From the NCBI GenBank assembly GCA_030636065.1, contig DAOVXR010000014.1, positions 1-13,765 of the forward strand: DNA of 13,765 nt. Reading direction: 5' to 3'. The notes under the pieces were generated by a model. It was given only the letters and a program-made list of their open reading frames with translations, made no database searches and was not told where the DNA came from. Source of the stretch: Sedimentisphaerales bacterium. GTDB taxonomy: Bacteria; Planctomycetota; Phycisphaerae; Sedimentisphaerales; SM23-30. The position numbers and the translations under genes are program-made. Positions 1 through 7,199 of this stretch are shown in pieces (within the stretch, counting starts at the first letter, position 1; the number at the start of each line of letters is the position of its first letter).

Positions 1-57
1 ATAATATCGATAGTATCTGCCGACGGTTCAGAGATTCGGCAAACGCCTGACCTCGTG

Positions 58-1605
58 TTAGTCGAGGACTCGCCAGGTGGGTGGGGCGAGTTCAGGTATG
101 TACCAGGGGCTGTTACAGTGATGGCAGGTTTGCATGTCCGGGCGGCGGAGATTACCGCAATTGGGGCATGTAACCATTCTGATCTTCGGGCAAGTAAGAC
201 GGTAAGTAATATAGGCGGGCAGGCTTAGACAAATAACACCGATACGCCAATATTGCCGGGCCGATCTGGATAGTCCGACAGCCGTGGCGTTGCGGGCCAC
301 ACGCCAAGACAGGATAACACTCAGCAGAATCGAGGGCGAAATAATTAAAAAGGCACCGAAGAATCGCAGGATATGACTGTCGCCTTTATCCCTGCCGTAC
401 ATGCCAATAAATGAATTGGTATTAACGAACAACGCCTGCCGGGCAGAGATCGCCTCAAAAGAATCAGCCGTGTAAAAGGCGGCTATACTTAAGATAGGCG
501 GATGAAGATTTTCGAGCAGATACCGCGATACAAGGTACAACGGACTACCCGCGCGATTAAATCCCATCATGCCTAAAGATGATCTCTTATTTGCGGCTCG
601 GCCGTCTTTGTCGAAAAAAGTCATTTTCAGCATTAAAAGATCACGACCAAGATTGGTTACAGCCATGCCAGCGTATTCATCGTCAGTAAATAAAGGTACG
701 ACTTTATATGCCAGGAGGTTTTTAGCTGGTTTTTTTATATCAGGCCGGTAGCCCGACATAGGTAAATGTAAATCGCCGGCACGGCCGATGAATTTCAGAG
801 TTTTGCGGTCGAGCCTGTCAATCCGGCCGGTTTCGTCCAGAATTAGTATGACATTGCTAAACAGTGGCTTTTTTTTCTGACGCGAGCTTTGGCGTTCTTT
901 TGGAGATAAGTGAAAAACAATCGCATAAGGCATCTTTTCAATTCTGTCGATTTGTACCGGATTGTATTGGCCGTCCGGCGCGAGTTCATCGCCCTTGGCT
1001 ACTAATTGTTTGACAAAATCGAGACGGAAAAATCGCCTTAACTTTTGGTCAAATATGACTGTTTGGGCAGGCCTGGAGGGTTTTTCCTTGATAAAGCATC
1101 CGGAGAATCGGCCGAGCGACTCGTCGGTGGTTTTGGAAAACCCGTCCGGCCCGACATAGGCGATAATGTCTTTGATCCAATGTTTGTCCTGTTGTCTTAT
1201 TTCATAATATACGAACTGGCCAAGATTTTCATCGAAGTATGCGCCCTCTTTAAGACGGCGTAATCTTCTCGGGGGAACTTGTCTATATCTTCTCCAGAGA
1301 GTCCCTGCTGGTGGTTCTCCGAGTCGTTCAAAGAAGCGAATGTCCTGTGCCGCCCCCAGGCTTTCGTACAGTGCCACGTTACTTATTTCTGCATGGGCTG
1401 AATAGCCCTGGCTGAGCTTTTGCCCTTTTTCCGATCGATCAAGAGTGAAAGCTGTACACTTGCTATGTTCAATACCAACACTCTCATAGAATATTATCTG
1501 GGCCGTCTTTCGGGCGGCAAAGAGGACTATCGAGATCAATATCAGCGATAATATCCCGACACACAGAACCCTTACGGGGTATTCTTTGGAAATATTCGTG
1601 TTCAT
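58..1605 (-). CDS. Large membrane-anchored protein with C-terminal zinc ribbon, fourth gene of the GntR/ABC operon
   Basis: I do not recognise this 515-residue protein as a named family. Visible parts: one membrane segment at about residues 11-30, a large hydrophilic region (about 31-412) expected outside the membrane, a second membrane segment at about 413-434, a strongly basic loop (435-453), a shorter hydrophobic stretch (454-471), and a zinc ribbon with Cys480, Cys483, Cys494 and Cys497 (CPNC...CHHC). The frame stays open upstream to 1719, but that would overlap the permease gene by about 100 bp. ATG at 1605 lies 13 bp after the permease stop and has AAGGA upstream, so I chose it. Its place as last gene of the operon suggests a partner or accessory subunit of the transporter; this is inference. 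Simple topology would put the zinc ribbon outside the cytoplasm unless the last hydrophobic stretch does not cross the membrane. Confidence 0.75.
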   Translation of the reverse strand: MNTNISKEYPVRVLCVGILSLILISIVLFAARKTAQIIFYESVGIEHSKCTAFTLDRSEKGQKLSQGYSAHAEISNVALYESLGAAQDIRFFERLGEPPAGTLWRRYRQVPPRRLRRLKEGAYFDENLGQFVYYEIRQQDKHWIKDIIAYVGPDGFSKTTDESLGRFSGCFIKEKPSRPAQTVIFDQKLRRFFRLDFVKQLVAKGDELAPDGQYNPVQIDRIEKMPYAIVFHLSPKERQSSRQKKKPLFSNVILILDETGRIDRLDRKTLKFIGRAGDLHLPMSGYRPDIKKPAKNLLAYKVVPLFTDDEYAGMAVTNLGRDLLMLKMTFFDKDGRAANKRSSLGMMGFNRAGSPLYLVSRYLLENLHPPILSIAAFYTADSFEAISARQALFVNTNSFIGMYGRDKGDSHILRFFGAFLIISPSILLSVILSWRVARNATAVGLSRSARQYWRIGVICLSLPAYITYRLTCPKIRMVTCPNCGNLRRPDMQTCHHCNSPWYIPELAPPTWRVLD

Positions 1606-1618
1606 GTTCTGTTGTTCC

Positions 1619-2263
1619 TTATAGTGAAGCCGTAGAGTATTTTTGCCACGTCCGAAACATAGCGGCGCCTGCGACCACAAGAAGTATAAGATTACTTTGC
1701 AGACCAAATCCTTTGACAATAACCAGCGCTATCAGTACCGCGACAAGAAGTATGCTGCCAAGAATCGGCAGGAACCTGTTGGCCGAGAAGCCTATCAGTA
1801 GTCCGATGGAATAACAGGCCAGGTTGACCGTGGTGGCTGTAACAAATAACATAACCATAAATGTGATGTCGAACGGAACAAGACTTGGAAAACGAGCCAG
1901 CGGGAGCGCATAGGTTATCGCCATTGCCAGAAGTATCAATAGGAATTGAGATGAGCCGACAATTATTCTGGCCGTCAGGATACGGCTGCGCGAGGTAGCC
2001 AGAGTACACAGAAACGCTGATATTTTCCCGCTATGATCGCTATACATCTGCTTTGAGCCTATACCAGCCGAGATAAACGGTAATATAAATATGGGCATCC
2101 AGAAAGCTTCATACATTACTGGCAAAACGCCCGTCGGCGGTATATGTTGCATACGGTAAACCGTCTGCGTGATTACGCCGGCAACCACGCAGAACGCAAA
2201 GAGCAGCGGCAAAGCAAGAAAAGGCAAAACGGATAGAAATTCGCGTTTTATCAGAGTCAACAT
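1619..2263 (-). CDS. ABC-2 type transporter permease subunit
   Basis: This is a hydrophobic protein of 214 residues with about six predicted membrane segments (first at about 12-33). Between segments two and three it has the hydrophilic loop typical of ABC-2 permeases, with an FLCTLATSRSRIL stretch resembling the 'FLxxLPvsR' region of the family. It should form the membrane channel for the ATPase encoded just upstream. Substrate is unknown; YtrB/YtrC-like and CcmA-like pairs are the nearest analogues I can name. Two starts compete. ATG at 2284 overlaps the ATPase stop as ATGA but has no ribosome binding site. ATG at 2263 has a perfect AAGGAG (2273-2278) nine bases upstream, so I prefer it. 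The zinc-ribbon gene follows after 13 bp. Confidence 0.85.
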   Translation of the reverse strand: MLTLIKREFLSVLPFLALPLLFAFCVVAGVITQTVYRMQHIPPTGVLPVMYEAFWMPIFILPFISAGIGSKQMYSDHSGKISAFLCTLATSRSRILTARIIVGSSQFLLILLAMAITYALPLARFPSLVPFDITFMVMLFVTATTVNLACYSIGLLIGFSANRFLPILGSILLVAVLIALVIVKGFGLQSNLILLVVAGAAMFRTWQKYSTASL

Positions 2264-2280
2264 TGATAATATCTCCTTGT

Positions 2281-3183
2281 TCATAACAGAACCGGAGCCT
2301 GTTCCGGTTGTGTACATTCGATGAAAATATCTTCCAGGCTCATGGGGATTTCATCACAGCTTTCGGGATGATAGGTGTTCAGGAGCGCCTGTTTCTGTTC
2401 GTTCCAGTTGGCGGTAGTGATTATCATTTCACGGGCCGATACCTGTTGATGGATGATTTCCGTCAGGTGAAGGTCGGCAGGGGCGGCTTCAGGGAAGATA
2501 ATCCTCAGCTTCTTAATACGACTTTTAAGATCGTCCAGCGAACAATCGACAACGAGTTTGCCGGCTACCATAATTCCGACCCGGTCGGCGATCCGTTCGA
2601 CGTCGCTCAATATGTGCGAACTGAACAGAATAGTACGTCCGTCGCGCTGGATGAGATCGATGGCAAGCTCCAGAAACTGCCGTCTTGCTATGGTGTCGAG
2701 TCCCAGTGTTGGATCGTCGAGTATGAGTATCTCCGGACTGACGGCCATCGCCAGTGCCAGGTTCAACTGGGCACGCATACCATTAGAAAGCTGTTTGATC
2801 TTACGGTCCATCGGCAGGCGGAAAGTCTTTATCAATTGCTCGAAAAAGCTCTGATCCCAATGCAACGAAAGACCCCGGCACAGATTGACCAGTTTAGCCA
2901 CCTTGTAATTCTGGATGAGATGGTGGCCCTCGGCAACATAACCGATTCGGCCATGGTCGCGGGCGGAAAGCCGGCTGGACTCAACACCCAGTATGTGTGT
3001 TTGGCCTCGCGTGGCAGGTTCCAGGCCCATAAGTATCCGGATGAGAGTGGTTTTGCCCACGCCATTACGGCCCAAAAGGCCATAAATACAGCCGGGCGGA
3101 ATACTCAGGTTTATGCCGTTTAGAACGCAACGGCCATCGTAATATTTGATTAGATTCTCAATTTCAATCGGTTTTTCATTCAT
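2281..3183 (-). CDS. ABC transporter ATP-binding protein
   Basis: A 300-residue ATPase of the ABC-2 exporter class. Walker A is GRNGVGKT (residues 38-45), the signature is LSNGM (132-136) instead of LSGGQ, Walker B is ILILDDPTLGLD (152-163), and the H-loop histidine is His190 (SSH). The Q-loop position appears to carry Glu85 (YVAEG) rather than Gln, and the residue after the Walker B aspartate is Asp157, where most family members have the catalytic Glu. About 85 C-terminal residues follow the nucleotide-binding domain and end in an SLEDIFIE stretch, common in this class. The gene starts 14 bp after the gntR stop, with GGAA/AGGA sequences upstream. It should power the permease encoded next. 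The Asp for Glu change is conservative and does not by itself imply inactivity. Confidence 0.93.
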   Translation of the reverse strand: MNEKPIEIENLIKYYDGRCVLNGINLSIPPGCIYGLLGRNGVGKTTLIRILMGLEPATRGQTHILGVESSRLSARDHGRIGYVAEGHHLIQNYKVAKLVNLCRGLSLHWDQSFFEQLIKTFRLPMDRKIKQLSNGMRAQLNLALAMAVSPEILILDDPTLGLDTIARRQFLELAIDLIQRDGRTILFSSHILSDVERIADRVGIMVAGKLVVDCSLDDLKSRIKKLRIIFPEAAPADLHLTEIIHQQVSAREMIITTANWNEQKQALLNTYHPESCDEIPMSLEDIFIECTQPEQAPVLL

Positions 3184-3197
3184 ATTCCTGTTCCATT

Positions 3198-3581
3198 TTA
3201 AGCGATTTTGAATCTATCCAATGTCTGATTAAACCAATCTGTCATTGTTCGTTTATCGATCCGCATTTGTACCACATCGACAACCAATAACTCCAACTGA
3301 CGAAAGATTATCTTTTTTCGCACGGCCCCACTGAGATTACTGTTCAACTCCGCGACAAAGGCGCCCGAGCCGGGTTTGGTAACAATGATACTCTCCTGCT
3401 CCAACTGACGGTACGCCCGCGCGATGGTGTTGGGGTTGATCAGCAGCACAGAAGCCAATTGCCTGACCGTGGGTAGTTTTTCGCCCTTTTTGAGCCGTCC
3501 AAGCGCTATATCACGTCTGACCTGGTCGATAATCTGCTGATAAACCGGTCGTTTGGAACTGTTGTCGATTTGAAAGTGCAT
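3198..3581 (-). CDS. GntR-family transcriptional regulator, YtrA subfamily
   Basis: A 127-residue protein whose residues 10-77 form a GntR winged helix (PVYQQIIDQVRRDIALG, then LPTVRQLA, NPNTIARAYRQLE and GSGAFV). The C-terminal part is only about 50 residues, the short helical tail of the YtrA subfamily rather than a FadR or HutC effector domain. YtrA members are typically first gene of ABC transporter operons and repress them, which is exactly the arrangement here. ATG at 3581 is preceded by AGGA (3589-3592) with a 7-base spacer. The promoter upstream carries a perfect inverted repeat that is the obvious operator. The inducing signal is unknown; in Firmicutes the related YtrA system responds to cell wall-active antibiotics, but that cannot be assumed here. 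Confidence 0.93.
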   Translation of the reverse strand: MHFQIDNSSKRPVYQQIIDQVRRDIALGRLKKGEKLPTVRQLASVLLINPNTIARAYRQLEQESIIVTKPGSGAFVAELNSNLSGAVRKKIIFRQLELLVVDVVQMRIDKRTMTDWFNQTLDRFKIA

Positions 3582-3595
3582 TTTATTATCCTGAC

Positions 3596-3647
3596 AATTG
3601 TACTAATACCATTAGTACAATTATACACCAGATTCAGCCATTGTCAA
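3596..3647 (-). promoter_or_regulatory. Sigma70-type promoter with overlapping palindromic operator of the GntR/ABC operon
   Basis: Read on the minus strand: TTGACA (3642-3647), a 16-bp spacer, then TATAAT (3620-3625), both matching consensus. Directly overlapping the -10 and the expected start site is a perfect inverted repeat, AATTGTACTAAT (3596-3607), spacer of three (3608-3610), ATTAGTACAATT (3611-3622). A repressor bound here would block polymerase. The GntR start codon follows 15 bases after the repeat. The strong promoter plus blocking operator suggests an operon held off until the repressor is released. Confidence 0.88.
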
Positions 3648-3672
3648 ATAAATCTGTAAAATTTCCCCAAAA

Positions 3673-3688
3673 TTGACGCCAGCGTCAA
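3673..3688. repeat. Short inverted repeat upstream of the gntR promoter
   Basis: TTGACGC (3673-3679) and GCGTCAA (3682-3688) form a perfect 7-bp inverted repeat with a 2-bp centre, about 25 bp upstream of the -35 hexamer of the gntR promoter. Its size fits a dimeric regulator site better than a transcription terminator. No second copy was seen in the window, so function is open. Confidence 0.35.
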
Positions 3689-3781
3689 AAGTACTTTTCC
3701 CACTTGATTTTGAAGCGTTGCCGTTGTTTTCGCGGCGTTTTTCGGACTTTTGGCGGTTGCATCAAAATTATCAGAAAACCA

Positions 3782-3804
3782 CGTGGAGTAAGACCCCACC
3801 CTAC
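3782..3804 (-). repeat. GTAG-footed palindromic repeat, copy A (after mnmA)
   Basis: On the minus strand this reads GTAG, then GGTGGGG, a TCTTA loop and CTCCAC, so the stem has one mismatch. It lies 22 bp beyond the mnmA stop codon and is followed on that strand by CGTGGTTTTCT, so it may also work as a weak terminator. It belongs to the same family as the repeats at 4969, 7200 and 10530. Confidence 0.7.
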
Positions 3805-3826
3805 CTAAATCTGTGAGCGGTTTTAA

Positions 3827-4948
3827 TCACAAGCTGGAAACTTGCGCTACATTGGTGATCCAGCCGCCGCCGAGCAGAACACAGTCGCTCTCGTTATAAA
3901 AAACCGCTGCCTGGCCGGGGGTAATCGCGCTGACGGGTTCAGCAAAATCGACCATTACCCGATTAACTCGGCCGTTTTCATCGGCCAATGGCGTAACCGT
4001 ACCGGCTGCGCCGCGATGATTGTACCTGATTTGTATTATCACAGTGAACGGTTCTGTCGGTATTTGTTCGATTAACCAATTTACCCCATCGGCCCAAAGA
4101 CGATGCTGAAGCAACTCGTCCCGGTTACCCAGTATAACAGTATCGCTGTCCGCGTCCAAACGTACCACATAGGCAGGTTCGCCCAATGCTATCCCCAGGC
4201 CTCGTCGTTGTCCGATGGTATAATGAAAAACACCCTGATGCTCGCCAAGTATGTCCCCGTTAGTATTTACCACCTTGCCAGACCGAGACAATTCAGGTGC
4301 CTTCGCCATCACCAGCCGAGCATAATCGTCGTCCGGGACAAAACATATCTCCTGCGATTCACCCTGTTCAACAGCAGGCAGGTTCATCTGTCTGGCCAGT
4401 TCCACGACCTGTGTTTTAGTATATTCGCCAAGCGGAAAAATAATCCTGTCCAGCCTGTCGCGGGCAATATCAAACAGGGCATAAGATTGGTCTTTGGTCT
4501 TATCAATTCCACGGCACAAATGTTTTTTGTCGTTGTTATCCAAAACAGTTCGTACTTGCGCGTAGTGTCCGGTAGCGAAATAGTCGGCTCCCTGCTCAAC
4601 GGCGTAGTCCATAAGCTTTCCGAATTTCAACTGCCGATTACACATCACGCAGGGATTAGGGGTTCGGCCACGGCGGTATTCATCTACGAAATAATCAATG
4701 ATATGTTCCAGGTCCTTTTGCAGGTCCAGGACTTCAAGCTCGATCCCCAAATGTGATGCGGCTTCCCTGACATGAAAGACTTTTTCGTCCGCGTTATCCG
4801 TCAAGCCCGTATCGTACCGCGAGGTCATACAGCCGAGATGCATAAATACACCCGTTACCTCACAGCCGCTTTGCAACAGTAGTCCGGCCGATACACTACT
4901 GTCAACCCCCCCACTCATCGCTACTACTACCCGATCCTTTTTCGACAT
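3827..4948 (-). CDS. mnmA: tRNA-specific 2-thiouridylase MnmA
   Basis: MnmA activates tRNA with ATP and puts sulfur on C2 of the wobble uridine (U34) of Lys, Glu and Gln tRNAs, in the cytoplasm. The 373-residue product has the PP-loop SGGVDSS (12-18), the nucleophile region NPCVMCNRQLKFG with Cys103 at the conserved position, TGHYA (126-130), DQSYALF, and the second catalytic cysteine Cys202 in SQEICFVPDDDY, followed by the central HYTIGQRRGLGI motif and the C-terminal beta-barrel domain. Length is normal. A GTG at 4978 would add ten residues but lies inside a palindromic repeat; ATG at 4948 gives the usual MnmA N-terminus with AAGAAG nearby. The gpsA stop is 135 bp upstream, separated by three hairpins, so mnmA may have its own promoter, which I could not identify. 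Confidence 0.97.
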   Translation of the reverse strand: MSKKDRVVVAMSGGVDSSVSAGLLLQSGCEVTGVFMHLGCMTSRYDTGLTDNADEKVFHVREAASHLGIELEVLDLQKDLEHIIDYFVDEYRRGRTPNPCVMCNRQLKFGKLMDYAVEQGADYFATGHYAQVRTVLDNNDKKHLCRGIDKTKDQSYALFDIARDRLDRIIFPLGEYTKTQVVELARQMNLPAVEQGESQEICFVPDDDYARLVMAKAPELSRSGKVVNTNGDILGEHQGVFHYTIGQRRGLGIALGEPAYVVRLDADSDTVILGNRDELLQHRLWADGVNWLIEQIPTEPFTVIIQIRYNHRGAAGTVTPLADENGRVNRVMVDFAEPVSAITPGQAAVFYNESDCVLLGGGWITNVAQVSSL

Positions 4949-4968
4949 TATCTTCTTTGCAGTGAAAA

Positions 4969-4991
4969 CGCGGGCCACAGGCCCGCCCTAC
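4969..4991 (-). repeat. GTAG-footed palindromic repeat, copy B (upstream of mnmA)
   Basis: On the minus strand: GTAG, then GG and a perfect CGGGCC/GGCCCG stem around a TGT loop, ending in CG. The stem sequence differs from copies A, C and D, but both sides have changed together so pairing is kept, which argues that the hairpin itself matters. It sits about 20 bp upstream of the mnmA start codon. Confidence 0.65.
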
Positions 4992-4999
4992 TTAAGAAT

Positions 5000-5020
5000 C
5001 CCCCGATTTCACATCGGGGG
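5000..5020. repeat. CCCC-type hairpin, first of a tandem pair
   Basis: CCCCCGAT (5000-5007), a five-base loop and ATCGGGGG (5013-5020) form a perfect 8-bp stem followed by CTGG. A similar hairpin begins 12 bp later. Both lie between the gpsA stop and the mnmA start. No T-run follows on either strand, so a plain intrinsic terminator is unlikely. Confidence 0.6.
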
Positions 5021-5031
5021 CTGGTAAAGAA

Positions 5032-5059
5032 CCCCTGCTTGACAGCAGGGGCTATAGCC
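5032..5059. repeat. CCCC-type hairpin, second of a tandem pair
   Basis: CCCCTGCT (5032-5039), loop TGAC and AGCAGGGG (5044-5051) form a perfect 8-bp stem. It is followed by CTATAGCC, which together with the last stem bases makes the palindrome GGCTATAGCC (5050-5059). The design matches the preceding hairpin (CCCC start, GGGGCT end) with a different stem core. It lies 25 bp beyond the gpsA stop codon and could protect that mRNA 3' end. Confidence 0.6.
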
Positions 5060-5083
5060 TGTGAATGCTTACACATACACAAA

Positions 5084-6100
5084 TCATTTTAGCGGATTAT
5101 TTTCCGCTTTGAGTCGTCTTGTCATCAAATCAGTAATTGCCTGGCCGGCAGATTTGCCTTCGAAGATTATCTGATAAACGGCAGCGGTAATAGGCATTTC
5201 CACATTATGTGTACGACACAATTCCATCAGGCCGCGGCAGGTATTAACGCCTTCGACCTGGCCGGGAATTATATCGAGTGCCTCCTCGACGCTACTGCCC
5301 TTTGCTATCATCTGGCCGAAAGTACGATTTCTGCCGCTTGGACTAATACAGGTTGTTATCAGATCGCCCATCCCGCTAAGACCCGCAAAGGTTTCCGCAT
5401 GTGCCCCCAAAGCGACTCCCAAACGAGTGATTTCCACCAGTCCACGGGTCAGTAGTGCGGCTTTGGCGTTATCGCCTGCGTGCAGACCGTCGATAATACC
5501 GGCTGCAATGGCGATCACATTCTTCGTCGCCCCGGCTAACTCCACCCCCACCACATCAGAATTAGTATAAATCCTGAACCAATTAGTGGAAAAAACCTTT
5601 TGTACCAATTGCGCCAATGTCGGATCGAGACTGGCTGCGGTGGAAGTGGCAGGCAGAGACCGGGCCAGTTCAGCAGCGATATTAGGGCCTGAAAACACCG
5701 CCATAGAACGAGCAGAAACGATTTTGCTGATTATCTGGCTCGGACGTTGCAGGGTTTTGTTTTCAATACCCTTGGTAACCGAGACAATCGGGGTGTGAGG
5801 GGGTAAATATTCGTTCAGACGCTCCCATATCGAACGCAGAAAAACGCACGGAACAGCCGAGACAATCATTGCCGCATTCTGAAAAACCGTCTGTTCGTCG
5901 GCAGTTAATTCGACGGATATTGGAAGCCGTGTCCCGGCAAGAAAGCGGCGGTTCTCGCGATGCTCCCGTATCTGCCGAATCTGTTCGTCATTATAGCCCC
6001 AAAGATTCACATTATAGCCTTTTTTGGCCAAAATAACGGCGCACACGGTCCCCATCGCTCCATCACCTATAATTGTTATCTTCTCAGGCATGCTCATCAT
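5084..6100 (-). CDS. gpsA: NAD(P)-dependent glycerol-3-phosphate dehydrogenase GpsA
   Basis: GpsA reduces dihydroxyacetone phosphate to sn-glycerol 3-phosphate, the backbone of bacterial phospholipids. The 338-residue product shows the Rossmann motif GDGAMG (12-17; the family usually has Trp where Met stands), VTKGIE with Lys110, SGPN (137-140) followed by AAEL, catalytic Lys193 in GATKNVIAIAAG, GLSGMGDL (240-247) and SGRNRTFG. All key residues are present and length is normal. The start is uncertain by a few codons: ATGs at 6100, 6097 and 6091 and a TTG at 6112 are all in frame, and none has a clear ribosome binding site. ATG at 6091 would give the N-terminus MPEKITIIG, close to the usual family start. 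The gene is divergent from nrpR across about 100 bp. Confidence 0.96.
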   Translation of the reverse strand: MMSMPEKITIIGDGAMGTVCAVILAKKGYNVNLWGYNDEQIRQIREHRENRRFLAGTRLPISVELTADEQTVFQNAAMIVSAVPCVFLRSIWERLNEYLPPHTPIVSVTKGIENKTLQRPSQIISKIVSARSMAVFSGPNIAAELARSLPATSTAASLDPTLAQLVQKVFSTNWFRIYTNSDVVGVELAGATKNVIAIAAGIIDGLHAGDNAKAALLTRGLVEITRLGVALGAHAETFAGLSGMGDLITTCISPSGRNRTFGQMIAKGSSVEEALDIIPGQVEGVNTCRGLMELCRTHNVEMPITAAVYQIIFEGKSAGQAITDLMTRRLKAENNPLK

Positions 6101-6202
6101 TGTAAAAGACAAGCGAGTTTCGTCAAGTGATTAAAATCAAGAATACCTATCTCTTATAAAAGCGACTTGTCCAATCCACGCTGAACCGGTACACTTAAAA
6201 AA

Positions 6203-7198
6203 ATGAACATCAATAAACAACGAAAAATAGCGGCAATTCTCAGCGTTCTCAAAGAATCAGGCAAGCCCATAGGAAGCAATATCATCAGTGAACAACTGAC
6301 CAGTATGGGATTCGATCTGCGAGAGAGAATGATTCGCTATTACCTCAACCTGACCGACGAAAAGGGAATGACAAAAAATCTCGGCCGACGCGGACATGTC
6401 ATCACTGATCGAGGCCGAAAAGAACTGGACGTTGCCGTGGCAATAGATAAAGTCGGGTTTGTCAACGCGCGTATCGATGATCTGGCATATCGGATGGATT
6501 TCGACGAATCCAGTATGACCGGAGCCATCATTATGAATATGTCCACAGTAGAAACCGACAACCCACAACATGTAATCAAATTGGTAACCGATATTATGAC
6601 GGCCAAGCTGGGTATGGGGGCCTATCTACAAATCGTCCGGGCCGGAGAGACTATTGAAAATCCGGCCGAAAAAGTGCCGGACAACCACATAGTCATAGGC
6701 ACCGTTTGCAGCGTAACGATTAACGGTATTTTGCTCCGCCACGGAATCCATATGAGCAGCCGTTTCGGCGGCCTGCTGGAACTGAACGAAGGAGTGCCCG
6801 TCCGATTCAGTCAAATCATAAATTATAACGGCTCAACCATAGACCCACTGGAAATTTTTATCAAAGGCAAAATGATGTCCGTTATACAAGCCGCCCGAAC
6901 GGGCACAGGCAGTATAGGCGCCAGTTTTCGCGAAATTTCTATCGCGGCACTGCCGGACGTCAAAAGAATTATCGGAAATCTTGAAAAAATCGGACTGGGC
7001 GGCGTCCTGATAATCGGAAGACCCAATCAGCCCCTTCTCGATATTCCAGTCAGTACCGGCTGTGTCGGAATTATAGTAGCCGGCGGGCTGAATCCTATCG
7101 GGGCGCTCGAAGAAAGCGGCATAGCCACCGTCAATCGATCTCTGCATAATCTCCGCGATTTCGATCAACTCGACCACATAGAAACTATCGATAGGTAA
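6203..7198 (+). CDS. NrpR-like (DUF128) transcriptional regulator with N-terminal winged helix
   Basis: The 331-residue protein begins with a winged helix (about 6-72: KIAAILSVLKESGKPIGS, then MIRYYLNLTDEKGM, LGRRGHVITDRGRKEL), followed by one NrpR regulatory domain (about 85-325) with features such as FVNARID, GTVCSVTINGILL and the glycine-rich GCVGIIVAGGLNPIGALEESGI. In methanogenic archaea NrpR represses nif and glnA operons and is released by 2-oxoglutarate. Some archaea carry a winged helix plus two regulatory domains; here there is one. No nitrogen gene lies nearby, so targets are unknown. ATG at 6203 has no evident ribosome binding site, only an A-rich leader, and no convincing promoter was found; TATAAA at 6155-6160 is a possible -10. 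The gene is convergent with the AEC carrier, with a palindromic repeat in the 34-bp gap. Confidence 0.87.
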   Translation: MNINKQRKIAAILSVLKESGKPIGSNIISEQLTSMGFDLRERMIRYYLNLTDEKGMTKNLGRRGHVITDRGRKELDVAVAIDKVGFVNARIDDLAYRMDFDESSMTGAIIMNMSTVETDNPQHVIKLVTDIMTAKLGMGAYLQIVRAGETIENPAEKVPDNHIVIGTVCSVTINGILLRHGIHMSSRFGGLLELNEGVPVRFSQIINYNGSTIDPLEIFIKGKMMSVIQAARTGTGSIGASFREISIAALPDVKRIIGNLEKIGLGGVLIIGRPNQPLLDIPVSTGCVGIIVAGGLNPIGALEESGIATVNRSLHNLRDFDQLDHIETIDR

Positions 7199-7199
7199 C

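Noticed and set aside
18..41. TGCCGA/TCGGCA inverted repeat after the zinc-ribbon gene as a terminator
   Set aside because: Six-bp stem, 12-base loop and no T-run on the minus strand; could be chance.
1606..1719. Longer N-terminus for the zinc-ribbon protein
   Set aside because: Would overlap the permease gene by about 100 bp; the ATG at 1605 has a ribosome binding site and correct spacing.
2308..3123. 271-codon plus-strand open frame
   Set aside because: Fully antisense to the ABC ATPase, whose motifs are unmistakable; the translation has no family features.
4103..4756. 217-codon plus-strand open frame
   Set aside because: Antisense to mnmA and without recognisable motifs; a by-product of codon use in the real gene.
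6128..6139. TGATT-AA-AATCA dyad between gpsA and nrpR as an NrpR operator
   Set aside because: Short, AT-rich and unlike the GGAA-N6-TTCC operator of methanogen NrpR; mentioned only as a possibility in the NrpR finding.
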